Both the position numbers and the translations under genes were made by a program. Shown one piece after another: positions 46,272 to 55,522 of a stretch of 64,000 nt of DNA. Position 1 is the stretch's first letter. The number at the start of each line of letters is the position of its first letter. The stretch covers positions 1,116,001 through 1,180,000 of the forward strand of contig NZ_CP137892.1 of the NCBI RefSeq assembly GCF_033547155.1. Reading direction: 5' to 3'. This DNA is from Pseudomonas benzenivorans. GTDB taxonomy: Bacteria > Pseudomonadota > Gammaproteobacteria > Pseudomonadales > Pseudomonadaceae. The notes under the pieces were generated by a model that saw nothing but the letters and a program-made list of their open reading frames with translations, ran no database searches and was not told the DNA's origin.

Positions 46272-48697
46272 GGCGAGCACTCCTTGTGTTGCGGGATATG
46301 GGATGCGAGCAGCTCGGCGGCCCAGTCCAGGCCGCGGTGACGCAGCCAGGCGGCGGCAAAACCCGCCGCACCCGACTCCTGCAGGATCCGGTCGATCTCG
46401 CGCTGCTCGGCCGGGCTGGCGGAGGCGGCGAAGGCCAGTGCGACCGGCCCCAGGTCGAGGTCGAACAGGCGGTTGCCCAGGCGTGACTGGTAGTAGTAAT
46501 CGCGCTTGGGCGTGGCCTGGGCGATGATCTCAAGCTGCCGGTCATTGAGGCCGAAGCCCTGGTAGATGCCGCGGATCTGCGGCTCGCCGGCCTGGGGGTT
46601 GGGCAGGAAGAGGCGGCTGGCGCAGCTCTCGATGATCGCTGCGGCGATACTCGAGTCCTGGATGTCGGCCAGGGATTGGGTGGCGAAGATCACGCTGACG
46701 TTCTTCTTGCGCAGGGTCTTGAGCCACTGGCGGATGCGCGCGGCGAACAGCGGGTCGTCGAGGAACAGCCAGGCCTCGTCGAGGATCAGCAGGGTCGGTG
46801 CGCCGTCGAAGCGCTCCTCGAAACGGGCGAACAGGTAGCTCAGCACGGCAGCCACCGCCGCCTTGCTGTGCATCAGATCTTCCATCTCGAAGCACTGCAC
46901 GTCGGCCGTCCCCAGGCGGTCCAGGTCGGCATCCAGCAGGCGGCCATGGGCACCGCCCAGCACGTAGGGCTGCAGAGCCTGGCGCAGGGCATTGTCCTGC
47001 AGCAGCACGGACAGGCCGGTCAAGGTGCGCTGCGCCACGGGTGCGCCGGCGAGGCTGTCCAGGGCGGTCCACAGCGCGGCCTTCTGCTCGGGGCCGACGG
47101 CCACGCCTTCGCTCAGCAGACGCGCCTCCAGCCACTCGGCGGCCCAGGCGCGGTAGCCGGGCTGGTCGATGCGCGCCAGGGGCTGGAAGGCCAACTCGCC
47201 ATCGCCGCCCAGGTCGTAGTGCTCGCCGCCCAGGCCCAGCACCGTTGCGCGCAGCGAACGCCCCATGTCGAAGAGGAACAGGCGCGAGCCCGGGTAGCGG
47301 CGAAACTGCAGGGCCAGGGTCGCCAGCAGCACTGACTTGCCCATGCCAGTGGGGCCGGCCACCAGGGTGTGGCCGACGTCGCCGACGTGGGTGACCAGGC
47401 GGAACGGCGTTGCCCCGTCGGTGCGGGTCACCACCAGCGGCGGGCCATCCAGGTGCGCGTTGCGCGCCGGCCCGGCCCAGACCGCCGAGACCGGCAGCAG
47501 GTGGGCCAGGTTGAGGGTCGAGACCAGCGGCTGGCGCACGTTGGCGTAGGCGTTGCCGGGAATCGACGACAGCCAGGCCTCCACCGCGTTGAGGCTCTCG
47601 GCGAGGGTGACGAAGCCGCGGCCCTGGATCACCCGCTCGACCCGGCGCAGATTCTCCTCGGCGACCTGGGCATCATGGTCGCTTACCGTCACCGTGGCCG
47701 TCACATAGCCGAAGGCCACCTGGTCGGCGCCCAGCTCCTGCAGCGCCGCATCGGCATCGCCGGCCTTGTTTGTTGCGTCGCTGTCGAGCAGCGGGCTTTC
47801 CTGCTGGAAGATCGCCTCGCGCAGCAGCGCCAATACGCCTTTGCGTTTGGCGAACCACTGGCGGCGCAGGCGCAGCAGTTCCTTCTCCGCCTCGTCCTTG
47901 TCCAGGCAAATGAAACGGGTCGACCAGCGATAGGCGAAGCCCAGGCGGTTGAGATCGTCCAGCACACCCGGCCAGGTCGAGGTGGGAAAACCGCGTACCG
48001 TCAGCACGCGCAAGTGCTGCTCGCCCAGACGCGGCGCCAGGCCGGTGGTCAGCGGGCAGTCGGCGAGCAGGGCATCGAGGTGGAAGGGCACCTCCGGCAC
48101 GGCGATCCGCTGGCGGTGGGTCGACACCGTGGCGTGCAGGTAGCTCAGCGTCTGGCTGTCGTCGAGCCAGGCGAGCTCCGGCATCACCCCGTCGAGCAGG
48201 TCGAAGAAGCGCTCGCTCTCGGCGACGAAGGCGGCCAGCCGCTCGCGCCAGTCGACACCACGCAGGGCCCGGTGCTCATAGAGCAGGCCGGCGGCGCGGG
48301 CGCGCGACTCTTCCGGCGGCAGGTAGAGCAGCGTCAGGTGATAGCGGCTCTCGAAGTGGCGGCCCTGGGCCGCGAAGGTCGCACGCCGCTCCTCGTCCAC
48401 CAGCCAGGACAGCGGCTCGGGAAAGTGGCTGTCCGGGTAGTCGGCGGCGGCCAGGCGTTCAGCTTCGATGAACAACGCCCAGCCGGAACCGAGGCGGCGC
48501 AGGGCGTTGTTAAGGCGCGCCGTGGTGGTCAGCAGTTCGCCCTGGGTGGCGCTGTCCAGGTCTGGCCCACGAAAGCGCAGGGTGCGCTGGAAGGCGCCGT
48601 CCTTGTTCAGCACCACGCCCGGGGCGACCAGGCCGGCCCAGGGCAGCCAGTCGGCGAGCTGGGCGGGACGGCGTTGGTATTCGGTGAGGTTCAGCAT
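46268..48697 (-). CDS. trbE: TrbE/VirB4 conjugative transfer ATPase
   Basis: An 809-residue ATPase starting at ATG 48697 (MLNLTEYQRRPAQLADWLPW, the normal TrbE opening). Walker A is VAGPTGMGKSVLLATLA near residue 445; Walker B is LLILDEAWLFLDDPLF. TQSLADIQDSSI and the C-terminal domain are also typical. It powers substrate transfer and pilus assembly at the inner membrane. It is the largest gene of the cluster and appears intact. Confidence 0.94.
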   Translation of the reverse strand: MLNLTEYQRRPAQLADWLPWAGLVAPGVVLNKDGAFQRTLRFRGPDLDSATQGELLTTTARLNNALRRLGSGWALFIEAERLAAADYPDSHFPEPLSWLVDEERRATFAAQGRHFESRYHLTLLYLPPEESRARAAGLLYEHRALRGVDWRERLAAFVAESERFFDLLDGVMPELAWLDDSQTLSYLHATVSTHRQRIAVPEVPFHLDALLADCPLTTGLAPRLGEQHLRVLTVRGFPTSTWPGVLDDLNRLGFAYRWSTRFICLDKDEAEKELLRLRRQWFAKRKGVLALLREAIFQQESPLLDSDATNKAGDADAALQELGADQVAFGYVTATVTVSDHDAQVAEENLRRVERVIQGRGFVTLAESLNAVEAWLSSIPGNAYANVRQPLVSTLNLAHLLPVSAVWAGPARNAHLDGPPLVVTRTDGATPFRLVTHVGDVGHTLVAGPTGMGKSVLLATLALQFRRYPGSRLFLFDMGRSLRATVLGLGGEHYDLGGDGELAFQPLARIDQPGYRAWAAEWLEARLLSEGVAVGPEQKAALWTALDSLAGAPVAQRTLTGLSVLLQDNALRQALQPYVLGGAHGRLLDADLDRLGTADVQCFEMEDLMHSKAAVAAVLSYLFARFEERFDGAPTLLILDEAWLFLDDPLFAARIRQWLKTLRKKNVSVIFATQSLADIQDSSIAAAIIESCASRLFLPNPQAGEPQIRGIYQGFGLNDRQLEIIAQATPKRDYYYQSRLGNRLFDLDLGPVALAFAASASPAEQREIDRILQESGAAGFAAAWLRHRGLDWAAELLASHIPQHKECSP

Positions 48698-48708
48698 GGC
48701 GGCGCTCC

Positions 48709-48981
48709 TCACACATCCAGCAGCGGGGGCTGCTTGATATGCCGGGCGAACACCTGCAGGAACTGCGGATCCAGTCGGGCGCCCCATACCGCCAGCGAGT
48801 GGCCGACCAGCCAGAGCGCCAGGCCCGGCAGCCAGAGTTGCAGACCCAGGCCGACCACGGCCGCCAGGGTGCCGTTGAGGATGGCCACGTTGCGCGGCGC
48901 GCCGCCGAGCAGGATCGGTTCGGCCAGGGAGCGGTGCAGCGGCACCTCGAAACCGGGGAGGAGTTCACGGGCGCCGTTCAT
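48709..48981 (-). CDS. trbD: TrbD/VirB3 conjugative transfer protein
   Basis: A 90-residue inner-membrane protein: FEVPLHRSLAEPILLGGAPR followed by two hydrophobic stretches (NGTLAAVVGLGLQLWLPGLALWL). This is the TrbD/VirB3 pattern. Start overlaps the trbC stop, and trbE follows 11 bases after its own stop. Confidence 0.9.
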   Translation of the reverse strand: MNGARELLPGFEVPLHRSLAEPILLGGAPRNVAILNGTLAAVVGLGLQLWLPGLALWLVGHSLAVWGARLDPQFLQVFARHIKQPPLLDV

Positions 48982-49319
48982 GCGATCAATGCCCCACCGG
49001 CGAAGCTGAAGAAACTGAGGAAGAACGAGGAGGCGGCGAAGGCGATCGACAGGCCGAAGACGATCTGGATCAGCTTGCGGAAGCCGCCGCTGGTGTCGCC
49101 GAAGGCCAGGGTCAGGCCGGTGGTAATGATGATGATCACCGCGACGATGCGCGCCACCGGGCCTTGCACCGAGTCGAGGATCGACTGCAGCGGCCCTTCC
49201 CAGGGCATGCCGGAGCCGGCGGCGAACGCCGGCAGGGCAGTACTCAGCAGCAGGGCGCCCAGCAGCAGGGCGCGGGCCGTGCGTTGGCGAACAGCGACGC
49301 GGGAGTGGAGGGGACTCAT
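48978..49319 (-). CDS. trbC: TrbC/VirB2 pilin precursor
   Basis: A 113-residue prepilin. The long signal sequence (RALLLGALLLSTALPAFAAG) is followed by two membrane segments (ARIVAVIIIITTGLTLAFG and IVFGLSIAFAASSFFLSF). Mature TrbC is cyclised in IncP plasmids; the C-terminus here is short. Start overlaps the trbB stop. Confidence 0.9.
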   Translation of the reverse strand: MSPLHSRVAVRQRTARALLLGALLLSTALPAFAAGSGMPWEGPLQSILDSVQGPVARIVAVIIIITTGLTLAFGDTSGGFRKLIQIVFGLSIAFAASSFFLSFFSFAGGALIA

Positions 49320-50326
49320 GGTTGATCTCCTGAGGCAGTGGGGAGGGCAGGGAGGTGGTCGAGGGTGTCGATGGGCTGCAGGCGATAGCCGCGCGGATCG
49401 TGACCGACGACCCGGGCGATCTGCTGGACCTGGCGGGCGCGCCCACGGCCGGCGAGGAACACCACGAGATTGACTGCCTCGGCGATCAGCGCCCGCGGCG
49501 CCGCCAGGGCGACCTCGAGGATCAGTTGCTCCAGGCGCAGCAGGGCGCCTTGGGCGGAGCCGGCATGGATGGTGGCGATGCCGCCGGGGTGGCCGGTGCC
49601 CCAGGCCTTGACCAGGTCGAGGGCCTCGCCGCCGCGCACCTCGCCGACCACCACCCGGTCGGGGCGCAGGCGCAGTGTGCTGCGCACCAGGTCGGCCATG
49701 CTCACCACCCCGGGCTTGGTGCGCAGGGCAACGTGGTCGAGGGCCGGGCACTGCAGCTCGACCGTGTCCTCGAGTACCAGCACGCGGTCGCCGCTGCCGG
49801 CCACCTCGGCGAGCAGGGCGTTGGCCAGGGTGGTCTTGCCGCTGCTGGTTCCGCCGGCGACCAGGATGTTCCGCCGGTCGCGCACGGCGTCGCGCAGGTA
49901 CTCGGCCTGTCCGTAGCTGAGGATGCCGTCGGCCACGTACTGCGCCAGGGGAATCACCCCGACGGCGCGCTTGCGCAGGGCGAAGGTCGGCCCGGCGGCC
50001 ACCGGCGGCAGCACGCCTTCGAAGCGCTCGCCGCGCTCCGGCAACTCGGCGCTGAGCAGCGGCTGGCCGCGGTGCACCTCGGCGCCGATGTGGGCGGCGA
50101 CCAGGCGGATGATCCGTTCGCCGTCGGCGGCCGGCAGGCTGCCCAGCCGGGTTCGGCCGCTGGAGAGGCGGTCGAGCCAGAGCGCGCCGTCGGGGTTGAG
50201 CAGCACCTCGACCACGTCCGGGTCGTCCAGGGCCGCGGCGATCAGCGGGCCCATGGCCGTACGCAGCATGCGCGTGCGGCGATCCAGGGAAGCCGCCGCT
50301 GCGCTTATTACCGAGGAGGCGGTCAT
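49316..50326 (-). CDS. trbB: TrbB/VirB11 conjugative transfer ATPase
   Basis: A 336-residue hexameric ATPase. It has an N-terminal domain, then Walker A NILVAGGTSSGKTTLANALL near residue 155, VLEDTVELQCPA, MADLVRSTLRLRPDRVVVGE and the histidine-box WGTGHPGGIATIHAGSA. It drives pilus biogenesis and substrate transfer. Start overlaps the stop of the CopG-like gene. Confidence 0.94.
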   Translation of the reverse strand: MTASSVISAAAASLDRRTRMLRTAMGPLIAAALDDPDVVEVLLNPDGALWLDRLSSGRTRLGSLPAADGERIIRLVAAHIGAEVHRGQPLLSAELPERGERFEGVLPPVAAGPTFALRKRAVGVIPLAQYVADGILSYGQAEYLRDAVRDRRNILVAGGTSSGKTTLANALLAEVAGSGDRVLVLEDTVELQCPALDHVALRTKPGVVSMADLVRSTLRLRPDRVVVGEVRGGEALDLVKAWGTGHPGGIATIHAGSAQGALLRLEQLILEVALAAPRALIAEAVNLVVFLAGRGRARQVQQIARVVGHDPRGYRLQPIDTLDHLPALPTASGDQP

Positions 50327-50757
50327 GGACGCTCTCCCGTGGCCCGAGCCTCTGGCTGAGCCTCCTCGTACACCTCCCTGACCAGGCTACGCCCGCGCTG
50401 CAGGTGACGGCCCAACTGCTCGACGAACTGGCCGAAGCGCAGCTTGCCCTGGGCCCTGGCCGCTTCCTGGTGCGCCTCGGGCACCGGCGTGCTGACGGTG
50501 AGGTAGTAGCGCACGTAGAGGGCGAGGGTCTCGATCAGGATGTGCTGGTCGCGCTCCAGCCGCTCGAACTGCCGCGACAGCCGGTCCAGGCGCTTGGCCA
50601 TGGCCACCTCGCGCCGCTCGCCGGACTCCGGCGACAGCCAGGCCGCCAGCGCCGCGGCGATGATCGAGGACTTCGACACGCCCTTGCTGATCGCCAGTTC
50701 GTTCAGGCGCTTGGCGTGCTCGGGTTGGATGAACAGGTTCAGGCGGGCTCGGCTCAT
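50323..50757 (-). CDS. Ribbon-helix-helix (CopG-like) protein of the conjugation cluster
   Basis: A 144-residue protein. The N-terminal 45 residues (RARLNLFIQPEHAKRLNELA, then SKGVSKSSIIAAALAAWL) form a beta-helix-helix DNA-binding unit. The rest is helical, with a likely coiled coil (RLDRLSRQFERLERDQHILI). It lies between traG and trbB with overlaps at both ends. It may be the local transcriptional regulator of the trb operon or a relaxosome accessory protein. Confidence 0.83.
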   Translation of the reverse strand: MSRARLNLFIQPEHAKRLNELAISKGVSKSSIIAAALAAWLSPESGERREVAMAKRLDRLSRQFERLERDQHILIETLALYVRYYLTVSTPVPEAHQEAARAQGKLRFGQFVEQLGRHLQRGRSLVREVYEEAQPEARATGERP

Positions 50758-52745
50758 AGGGCTATTCCGTCGTCAGGGTCGAGGGCAGCCAGCCGCGCCG
50801 CGCGTTGCAGGCGCGGATCGGGCTGGCTGGGAAAGGGGGGCGGGACGTCGTCCTCGTCGAGCAGCAGCAGGTCGCCGGCCGGCTCGTCGTGCTCCGGCAA
50901 CGGCACGCTCTGCGCCAACTCTGGCTCGCGGCGGGGGCCGCCGTCCTCGACGGACTCGGCGTCGGCCAGGCCAGCCGCCGATGCGTCAGCGGCCGCTGGC
51001 ACGGCCAGGCCGCTCCAGTCGTCCGCCCGTGGCGCCGGGGCATCGGCATAGCGGCCGGGCTGCAGCTGCGGTGCCGGCAGCAGTCGGCGGCGGAAGTTGG
51101 CGTCGCTGAAGTAGCGCAGCTTCTTCGCCCGGATCGGCGCGTGGCCGGAGAGCATCACCACGGCCTCGTCGCTGGGCAGCTGCATCACCTCGCCCGGGGT
51201 CAGCAGCGGCCGCGCCGTCTCCTGGCGCGACACCATCAGATGGCCGAGCCAGGGAGCCAGGCGGTGGCCGGCGTAGTTGCGCTGCGCGCGCAGCTCGGTG
51301 GCGGTGCCCAGGGTCTCGGAGATGCGCTTGGCGGTGCGCTCGTCGTTGGTGGCGAAGGTCACCCGCACATGGCAGTTGTCGAGGATCGAGTGGTTCTGGC
51401 CGTAGGCCTTGTCGATCTGGTTGAGCGACTGCGAAATCAGGAAGGCGCGCAGCCCATAGCCGGCCATGAAGGCCAGGGCCGACTCGAAGAAATCCAGGCG
51501 CCCCAGTGCCGGGAACTCGTCGAGCATCAAGAGCAGCTTGTGTTTGCGCTCAATGCCGTCGGCGCCGTCCAGGGACTCGGTCAGGCGCCGGCCGATCTGG
51601 TTGAGGATCAGGCGGATCAGCGGCTTGGTGCGGCTGATGTCCGAGGGCGGCACCACCAGGTACAGCGACAGCGGATGCTCTGCCGAGATCAGGTCGGCGA
51701 TGCGCCAGTCGCAGCGCGAGGTGACCGCGGCCACCGTCGGGTCGCGATACAAGCCGAGGAAGGACATGGCCGTGGACAGCACGCCGGAGCGCTCGTTCTC
51801 GCTCTTGTTCAGCACCTCCCGGGCGGCCGAGGCCACCACCGGATGGGGACCGTCGCCCAGGTGGGGCGTGCTCATCATCCGCTGCAGCGTCAGCTCGAAG
51901 GTGCAAGCCGGATCGGAGAGGAAGTTGGCGACGCCCCGCAGGGTCTTGTCCTGGCCGGCGTAGAGCACGTGGAGGATGGCGCCGACCAGCAGCGCATGGC
52001 TGGTCTTCTCCCAATGGTTGCGCCGTTCCAGGGCGCCCTCCGGGTCGACCAGAATGTCGGCGATGTTCTGCACATCGCGCACCTCATGGGTGCCGCGGCG
52101 CACCTCGAGCAGCGGGTTGTAGGCCGCCGAGGCCGCATCGGTGGGGTTGAACAGCAGGCAGTGGGAGAAGCGTGCGCGCCAGCCGGCGGTCAGGCTCCAG
52201 TTCTCGCCCTTGATGTCGTGAATCACCGCCGAGGCCGGCCAGGCGAGCAGGGTGGGCACCACCAGGCCGACGCCCTTGCCCGAGCGCGTCGGCGCGAAGG
52301 CCAGCACATGCTCGGGGCCTTCGTGGCGCAGGTACTGCTCATTGAACAGGCCGAGGAACACGCCGGCCGGCCGGGTCAGTCCGGCCTGACGCACCTCATC
52401 CGCCTCGGCCCAGCGCGCCGAGCCATAGGTGGTGACCCGCCGCGCCTGGCGGGCGCGCCAGAGGGCCATGCCGATGGCCACCGCCAACGCCAGCAGGCTG
52501 CTGCAGGCGGCGATGGTGCCACCGACGTTGAACACCTCCGGCGCGTAGGCATCGAAGACGAACCACCATTCGAACAGGCGCCAGGGGTGGTAGACCGGCG
52601 TGCCCAGCACCTCGAACCAGGGCGCCCCCAGGCGCACTTGATAGCCGAGCGCGGCCGCCGTCCACTGCGTGGCACTCCATACCCCGCACAGGGTGATGGC
52701 CAACACCGCCAACACCTGGCCGTACAGCACAGTCGTCGCTTGCAT
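50754..52745 (-). CDS. traG: TraG/VirD4 coupling protein
   Basis: A 663-residue coupling ATPase from ATG 52745 (MQATTVLYGQVLAVLA); an upstream ATG at 52769 would add 8 residues. Two N-terminal membrane segments are followed by Walker A AFAPTRSGKGVGLVVPTLL near residue 150 and Walker B KLLLMLDEFPALGRLDFFES. It then has QSLNQIDKAYGQNHSILDNC and an acidic C-terminus. It recruits the relaxase-DNA complex to the channel. No relaxase gene follows upstream; the region to 53000 is empty. Confidence 0.93.
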   Translation of the reverse strand: MQATTVLYGQVLAVLAITLCGVWSATQWTAAALGYQVRLGAPWFEVLGTPVYHPWRLFEWWFVFDAYAPEVFNVGGTIAACSSLLALAVAIGMALWRARQARRVTTYGSARWAEADEVRQAGLTRPAGVFLGLFNEQYLRHEGPEHVLAFAPTRSGKGVGLVVPTLLAWPASAVIHDIKGENWSLTAGWRARFSHCLLFNPTDAASAAYNPLLEVRRGTHEVRDVQNIADILVDPEGALERRNHWEKTSHALLVGAILHVLYAGQDKTLRGVANFLSDPACTFELTLQRMMSTPHLGDGPHPVVASAAREVLNKSENERSGVLSTAMSFLGLYRDPTVAAVTSRCDWRIADLISAEHPLSLYLVVPPSDISRTKPLIRLILNQIGRRLTESLDGADGIERKHKLLLMLDEFPALGRLDFFESALAFMAGYGLRAFLISQSLNQIDKAYGQNHSILDNCHVRVTFATNDERTAKRISETLGTATELRAQRNYAGHRLAPWLGHLMVSRQETARPLLTPGEVMQLPSDEAVVMLSGHAPIRAKKLRYFSDANFRRRLLPAPQLQPGRYADAPAPRADDWSGLAVPAAADASAAGLADAESVEDGGPRREPELAQSVPLPEHDEPAGDLLLLDEDDVPPPFPSQPDPRLQRAARLAALDPDDGIAL

Positions 52746-52999
52746 CCCTGAGCCCAACCTCTCCGACATAACCCGCGGCACGCAGAGGTGCCGCGGGCGA
52801 GAGGTTCGACATTGGTGGGGAAGGGGTCAAAGACCGTTTCGTGGCTGATTAGGACCGAGGTGACAACAGTGGTGGATCAGTAGCTGAGGAGAAGGAAGCA
52901 GCAGCTCATGGCGTTGCGCGGAGGATGTTCGGCCTTGGCCTGCGCCCTGGCCTTTACGAGCTTGTATCTAGCGCTTCCTTGTAGGGGCAACGTGCTGAA

Positions 53000-53926
53000 T
53001 CATCGAAGTGGTTGATGGAGTACAGGAATTTCTTGTGCAACAAAGGCGCGCAAGTGCTCCATGAAGCATTCCTGGAAGAGCGAGGGCCTGCTTTGTGGGG
53101 GCAGCAAAAGGCTGAAGTCCATTTCGATGGCCGGCTCAAAGGGGCGGAATACGATGCCTTCGCTCCGGTTTTCCAGCGCAGTAATGGCATCGACCAGTGC
53201 GATACCGCCCCCCTGCTCGACAAGGGCGCAGAGGGTTGCGGATAGCTGCGCCTCCAGTTGCAGTCGGCGGTTCACTCCATGCGCGGCGAAGAGACCGTCA
53301 ATGTGCTGCCGCGAGCCCAGCGCATGCGGGTAGGAGATAAAGGCCTCGTCCTCCAGGTCCTCAGGCACCAGAACCGCTTTGCTCTGCAGGTGATGGCCCG
53401 CAGGCAACGCGCAAACCAGCGGCGAGCGCAATAGGCACTCGCCGCGAGGGCTGGGAAAGGCGTGAGGTTCGGCAATCAGGCCCAGATCACAGCGCTGTCC
53501 GACCACTTGGTCTACTACTTCGGTCGAGGATTGCACCACCAAGCTGATCCTCGCTTGCTCATGCTGTTTGACAAAGGCACAGATCGCCCGTGGCATGAAT
53601 GACAGGCCAAGCGCGGGCGCACAGGCGATGCGTAGCGAACCACGTGCGAGGCTGCCAATTTCGCGCGCCGTGCGAGCTATGCGTTCCACGCCCAGCAATG
53701 AACGCTGCACCTCCTCATACAGAACCAGTGCCTCCGGCGTCGGCTGCAGCCGGCCCTTGATCCGCTCGAAGAGTGGAAAGCCGATGTCCTCCTCCAATGC
53801 ACTGATCAGTCGTGTGGCGGCAGGTTGCGAGATGTGCAGCATCTCTGCTGCTCGTGTCACTGTTTGCCCGAGGATGACTGCTCGGAAGGCTTCCAGTTGG
53901 CGTAAGTTCATGTCCGACAAGTCCAT
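53000..53926 (-). CDS. LysR-family regulator, OccR/NocR-like
   Basis: A 308-residue protein (start ATG 53926; ATG 53911, MNLRQLEAF, is equally possible). The N-terminal helix-turn-helix reads MNLRQLEAFRAVILGQTVTR followed by AAEMLHISQPAATRLISALE, very like the opine regulators OccR and NocR. The effector domain includes GLSFMPRAICAFVKQHEQ and VEQGGGIALVDAITALENR. It is divergent from the oxidase/transporter operon starting at 54070, the usual arrangement for a LysR activator and its target. The inducer is probably the substrate of that operon. Confidence 0.88.
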   Translation of the reverse strand: MDLSDMNLRQLEAFRAVILGQTVTRAAEMLHISQPAATRLISALEEDIGFPLFERIKGRLQPTPEALVLYEEVQRSLLGVERIARTAREIGSLARGSLRIACAPALGLSFMPRAICAFVKQHEQARISLVVQSSTEVVDQVVGQRCDLGLIAEPHAFPSPRGECLLRSPLVCALPAGHHLQSKAVLVPEDLEDEAFISYPHALGSRQHIDGLFAAHGVNRRLQLEAQLSATLCALVEQGGGIALVDAITALENRSEGIVFRPFEPAIEMDFSLLLPPQSRPSLFQECFMEHLRAFVAQEIPVLHQPLR

Positions 53927-54069
53927 AACAAAAAAACATGGTCTAGCCAAAATAAAGCATTTTTCAGCTCCAGATAAAGCGCCGTAGGATCACTCGCACT
54001 ACGACATGACCCGCAATTTACCTGGCTTTCATGCAGCGATTGCCACAGGTCATAAACGAGGCGAGTGCT
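53927..54069. promoter_or_regulatory. Divergent promoter region of the opine-type locus
   Basis: A 143-base region between the LysR gene and the first oxidase gene. It should contain the LysR operator. AT-rich segments (AAAATAAAGCATTTTTC) and T-N11-A candidates are present, but no single operator stands out. Confidence 0.5.
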
Positions 54070-55194
54070 ATGCATAAAGTTCAGACCATTATCGTCGGCG
54101 GCGGCCTGGTTGGCATGGCGACCGCCTACGGTCTCGCTCGACTAGGCCAGCCAGTCTGTGTGATTGACGAGGGTGACTCTGCCTTTCGCGCTTCTCGCGG
54201 CAACTTTGGCCTGCTCTGGGTGCAGGGCAAGGGTTACGGCATGAGCCCCTACGCGTGCTGGACCCGCCAGTCGGTGGCGCATTGGCCGGAACTGGCCAGG
54301 CTGCTGCAAAGCGAAACCGGAATCGATGTCCAGTTGCGCCAGCCCGGTGGCTTCCAACTCTGCCTGTCTGAGGCCGAACTGGCCGAGGAGGCCCAGCGCC
54401 TAAATTGGCTGCGTGATGCCCTGGGCGGCGACTACCCCTTCGAGATCCTCGACCCGGCAGCTTTGCGCGTGCGCTTGCCGGGCATTGGGCCGACTGTGGT
54501 CGGGGCTTGCTTCTCGCCCATGGATGGCCATGTAAATCCCCTGAAGCTGCTGCGCGCCCTGTACAGCGCATGCCAGTTGCGTGGTGTACTCATCCTGAGC
54601 GGACTCCAAGTGGATGGCATTGATACCAGTGGCGAGGATTTTGTGCTCAGTGCCGGCGGCCAGAGATTGCGCTGCGAAAAGCTGGTTCTGGCCGCCGGCC
54701 TTGGCAACCGGAGATTGGGCGCCGCCCTCGGCCACGATGTGCCGCTGAGCCCTAGCCGGGGGCAGATTCTGGTTACGGAACGGGTCGAGCCGTTCCTGAA
54801 CTATCCCACCACCTATGTGCGCCAGACCGATGAGGGAACGGTGCAATTGGGCGATTCGGCAGAAAACGTCGGCTTCGATGACGGCACTAGCACTGCCGTG
54901 ATGGCCGAAATAGCGGAGCGCGCCGTGCGTTGTTTCCCACGCCTGGAGAACGTCCGCCTCGTTCGTGCCTGGGGCGCACTGCGGGTCATGAGTCCAGATG
55001 GTGCCCCCATCTACCAGCACCTGCCGAAGGCTCCCGGGGCTCATGTGCTGTGCTGCCACAGCGGTGTCACGTTGGCAGCCGCTCATGCCCTGCATCTAGC
55101 GTCCTGGGTGACCGGCGAACGCAACTTCCCCGAGATTGCGGCATTTGGCCTAGACCGCTTCGCTTCTGCCACCGAGATTCGCCATGTCCACTAA
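54070..55194 (+). CDS. FAD-dependent oxidase subunit, opine oxidase B-like
   Basis: A 374-residue DadA-fold flavoprotein from ATG 54070 (GAGGCGAG upstream). The FAD site is QTIIVGGGLVGMATAYGLAR at residues 5-24, followed by ASRGNFGLLWVQGKG, and the C-terminal GVTLAAAHALHLASW. It resembles the subunit at 18699 and the catalytic subunit of octopine/nopaline oxidase. It should cleave the secondary amine of an opine to an amino acid and a keto acid. It overlaps the 2Fe-2S gene by 11 bases. Confidence 0.87.
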   Translation: MHKVQTIIVGGGLVGMATAYGLARLGQPVCVIDEGDSAFRASRGNFGLLWVQGKGYGMSPYACWTRQSVAHWPELARLLQSETGIDVQLRQPGGFQLCLSEAELAEEAQRLNWLRDALGGDYPFEILDPAALRVRLPGIGPTVVGACFSPMDGHVNPLKLLRALYSACQLRGVLILSGLQVDGIDTSGEDFVLSAGGQRLRCEKLVLAAGLGNRRLGAALGHDVPLSPSRGQILVTERVEPFLNYPTTYVRQTDEGTVQLGDSAENVGFDDGTSTAVMAEIAERAVRCFPRLENVRLVRAWGALRVMSPDGAPIYQHLPKAPGAHVLCCHSGVTLAAAHALHLASWVTGERNFPEIAAFGLDRFASATEIRHVH

Positions 55195-55522
55195 TCCCCT
55201 TTTCACGCGGATGCCCATCGATGGGCCGCACGTACTGATCGAGTTTGAAGGAAAACCCTTTCAGGTTCCGACTGGACTCACCCTGGCAGCTGCTCTGCTT
55301 GCCAGCGACGTGGGACGGACACGCAGCACGCCCGTCAGCGGTGCACCCAGGGCCCCCTACTGCATGATGGGTGTTTGCTTCGAGTGCCTAGTCGAAGTGA
55401 ACGGCGTACCCAACTGTCAGGCCTGTCTGACTATCGTCAGCGAAGGCATGCAGGTGCGCCGCCAAGAGGGCACCCGGGCATTGAGCGAAATGCCTGCGAA
55501 GGAGTGTCACGAAGATGCCTGA
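55184..55522 (+). CDS. Small 2Fe-2S subunit of the opine-oxidase-like complex
   Basis: A 112-residue ferredoxin-like protein. The cluster cysteines are in APYCMMGVCFECLVEVNG and VPNCQAC; the spacing matches the subunit at 16988. Overlaps with the genes on both sides (11 and 8 bases) indicate a stoichiometric complex. It carries electrons between the flavin subunits. Confidence 0.87.
   Translation: MSTNPLFTRMPIDGPHVLIEFEGKPFQVPTGLTLAAALLASDVGRTRSTPVSGAPRAPYCMMGVCFECLVEVNGVPNCQACLTIVSEGMQVRRQEGTRALSEMPAKECHEDA

Noticed and set aside
52746..52999. Right attachment copy of the tRNA-Gly core just after traG
   Set aside because: I looked for the anticodon-arm and T-arm sequence here and found none; the element end is therefore not placed at this point.
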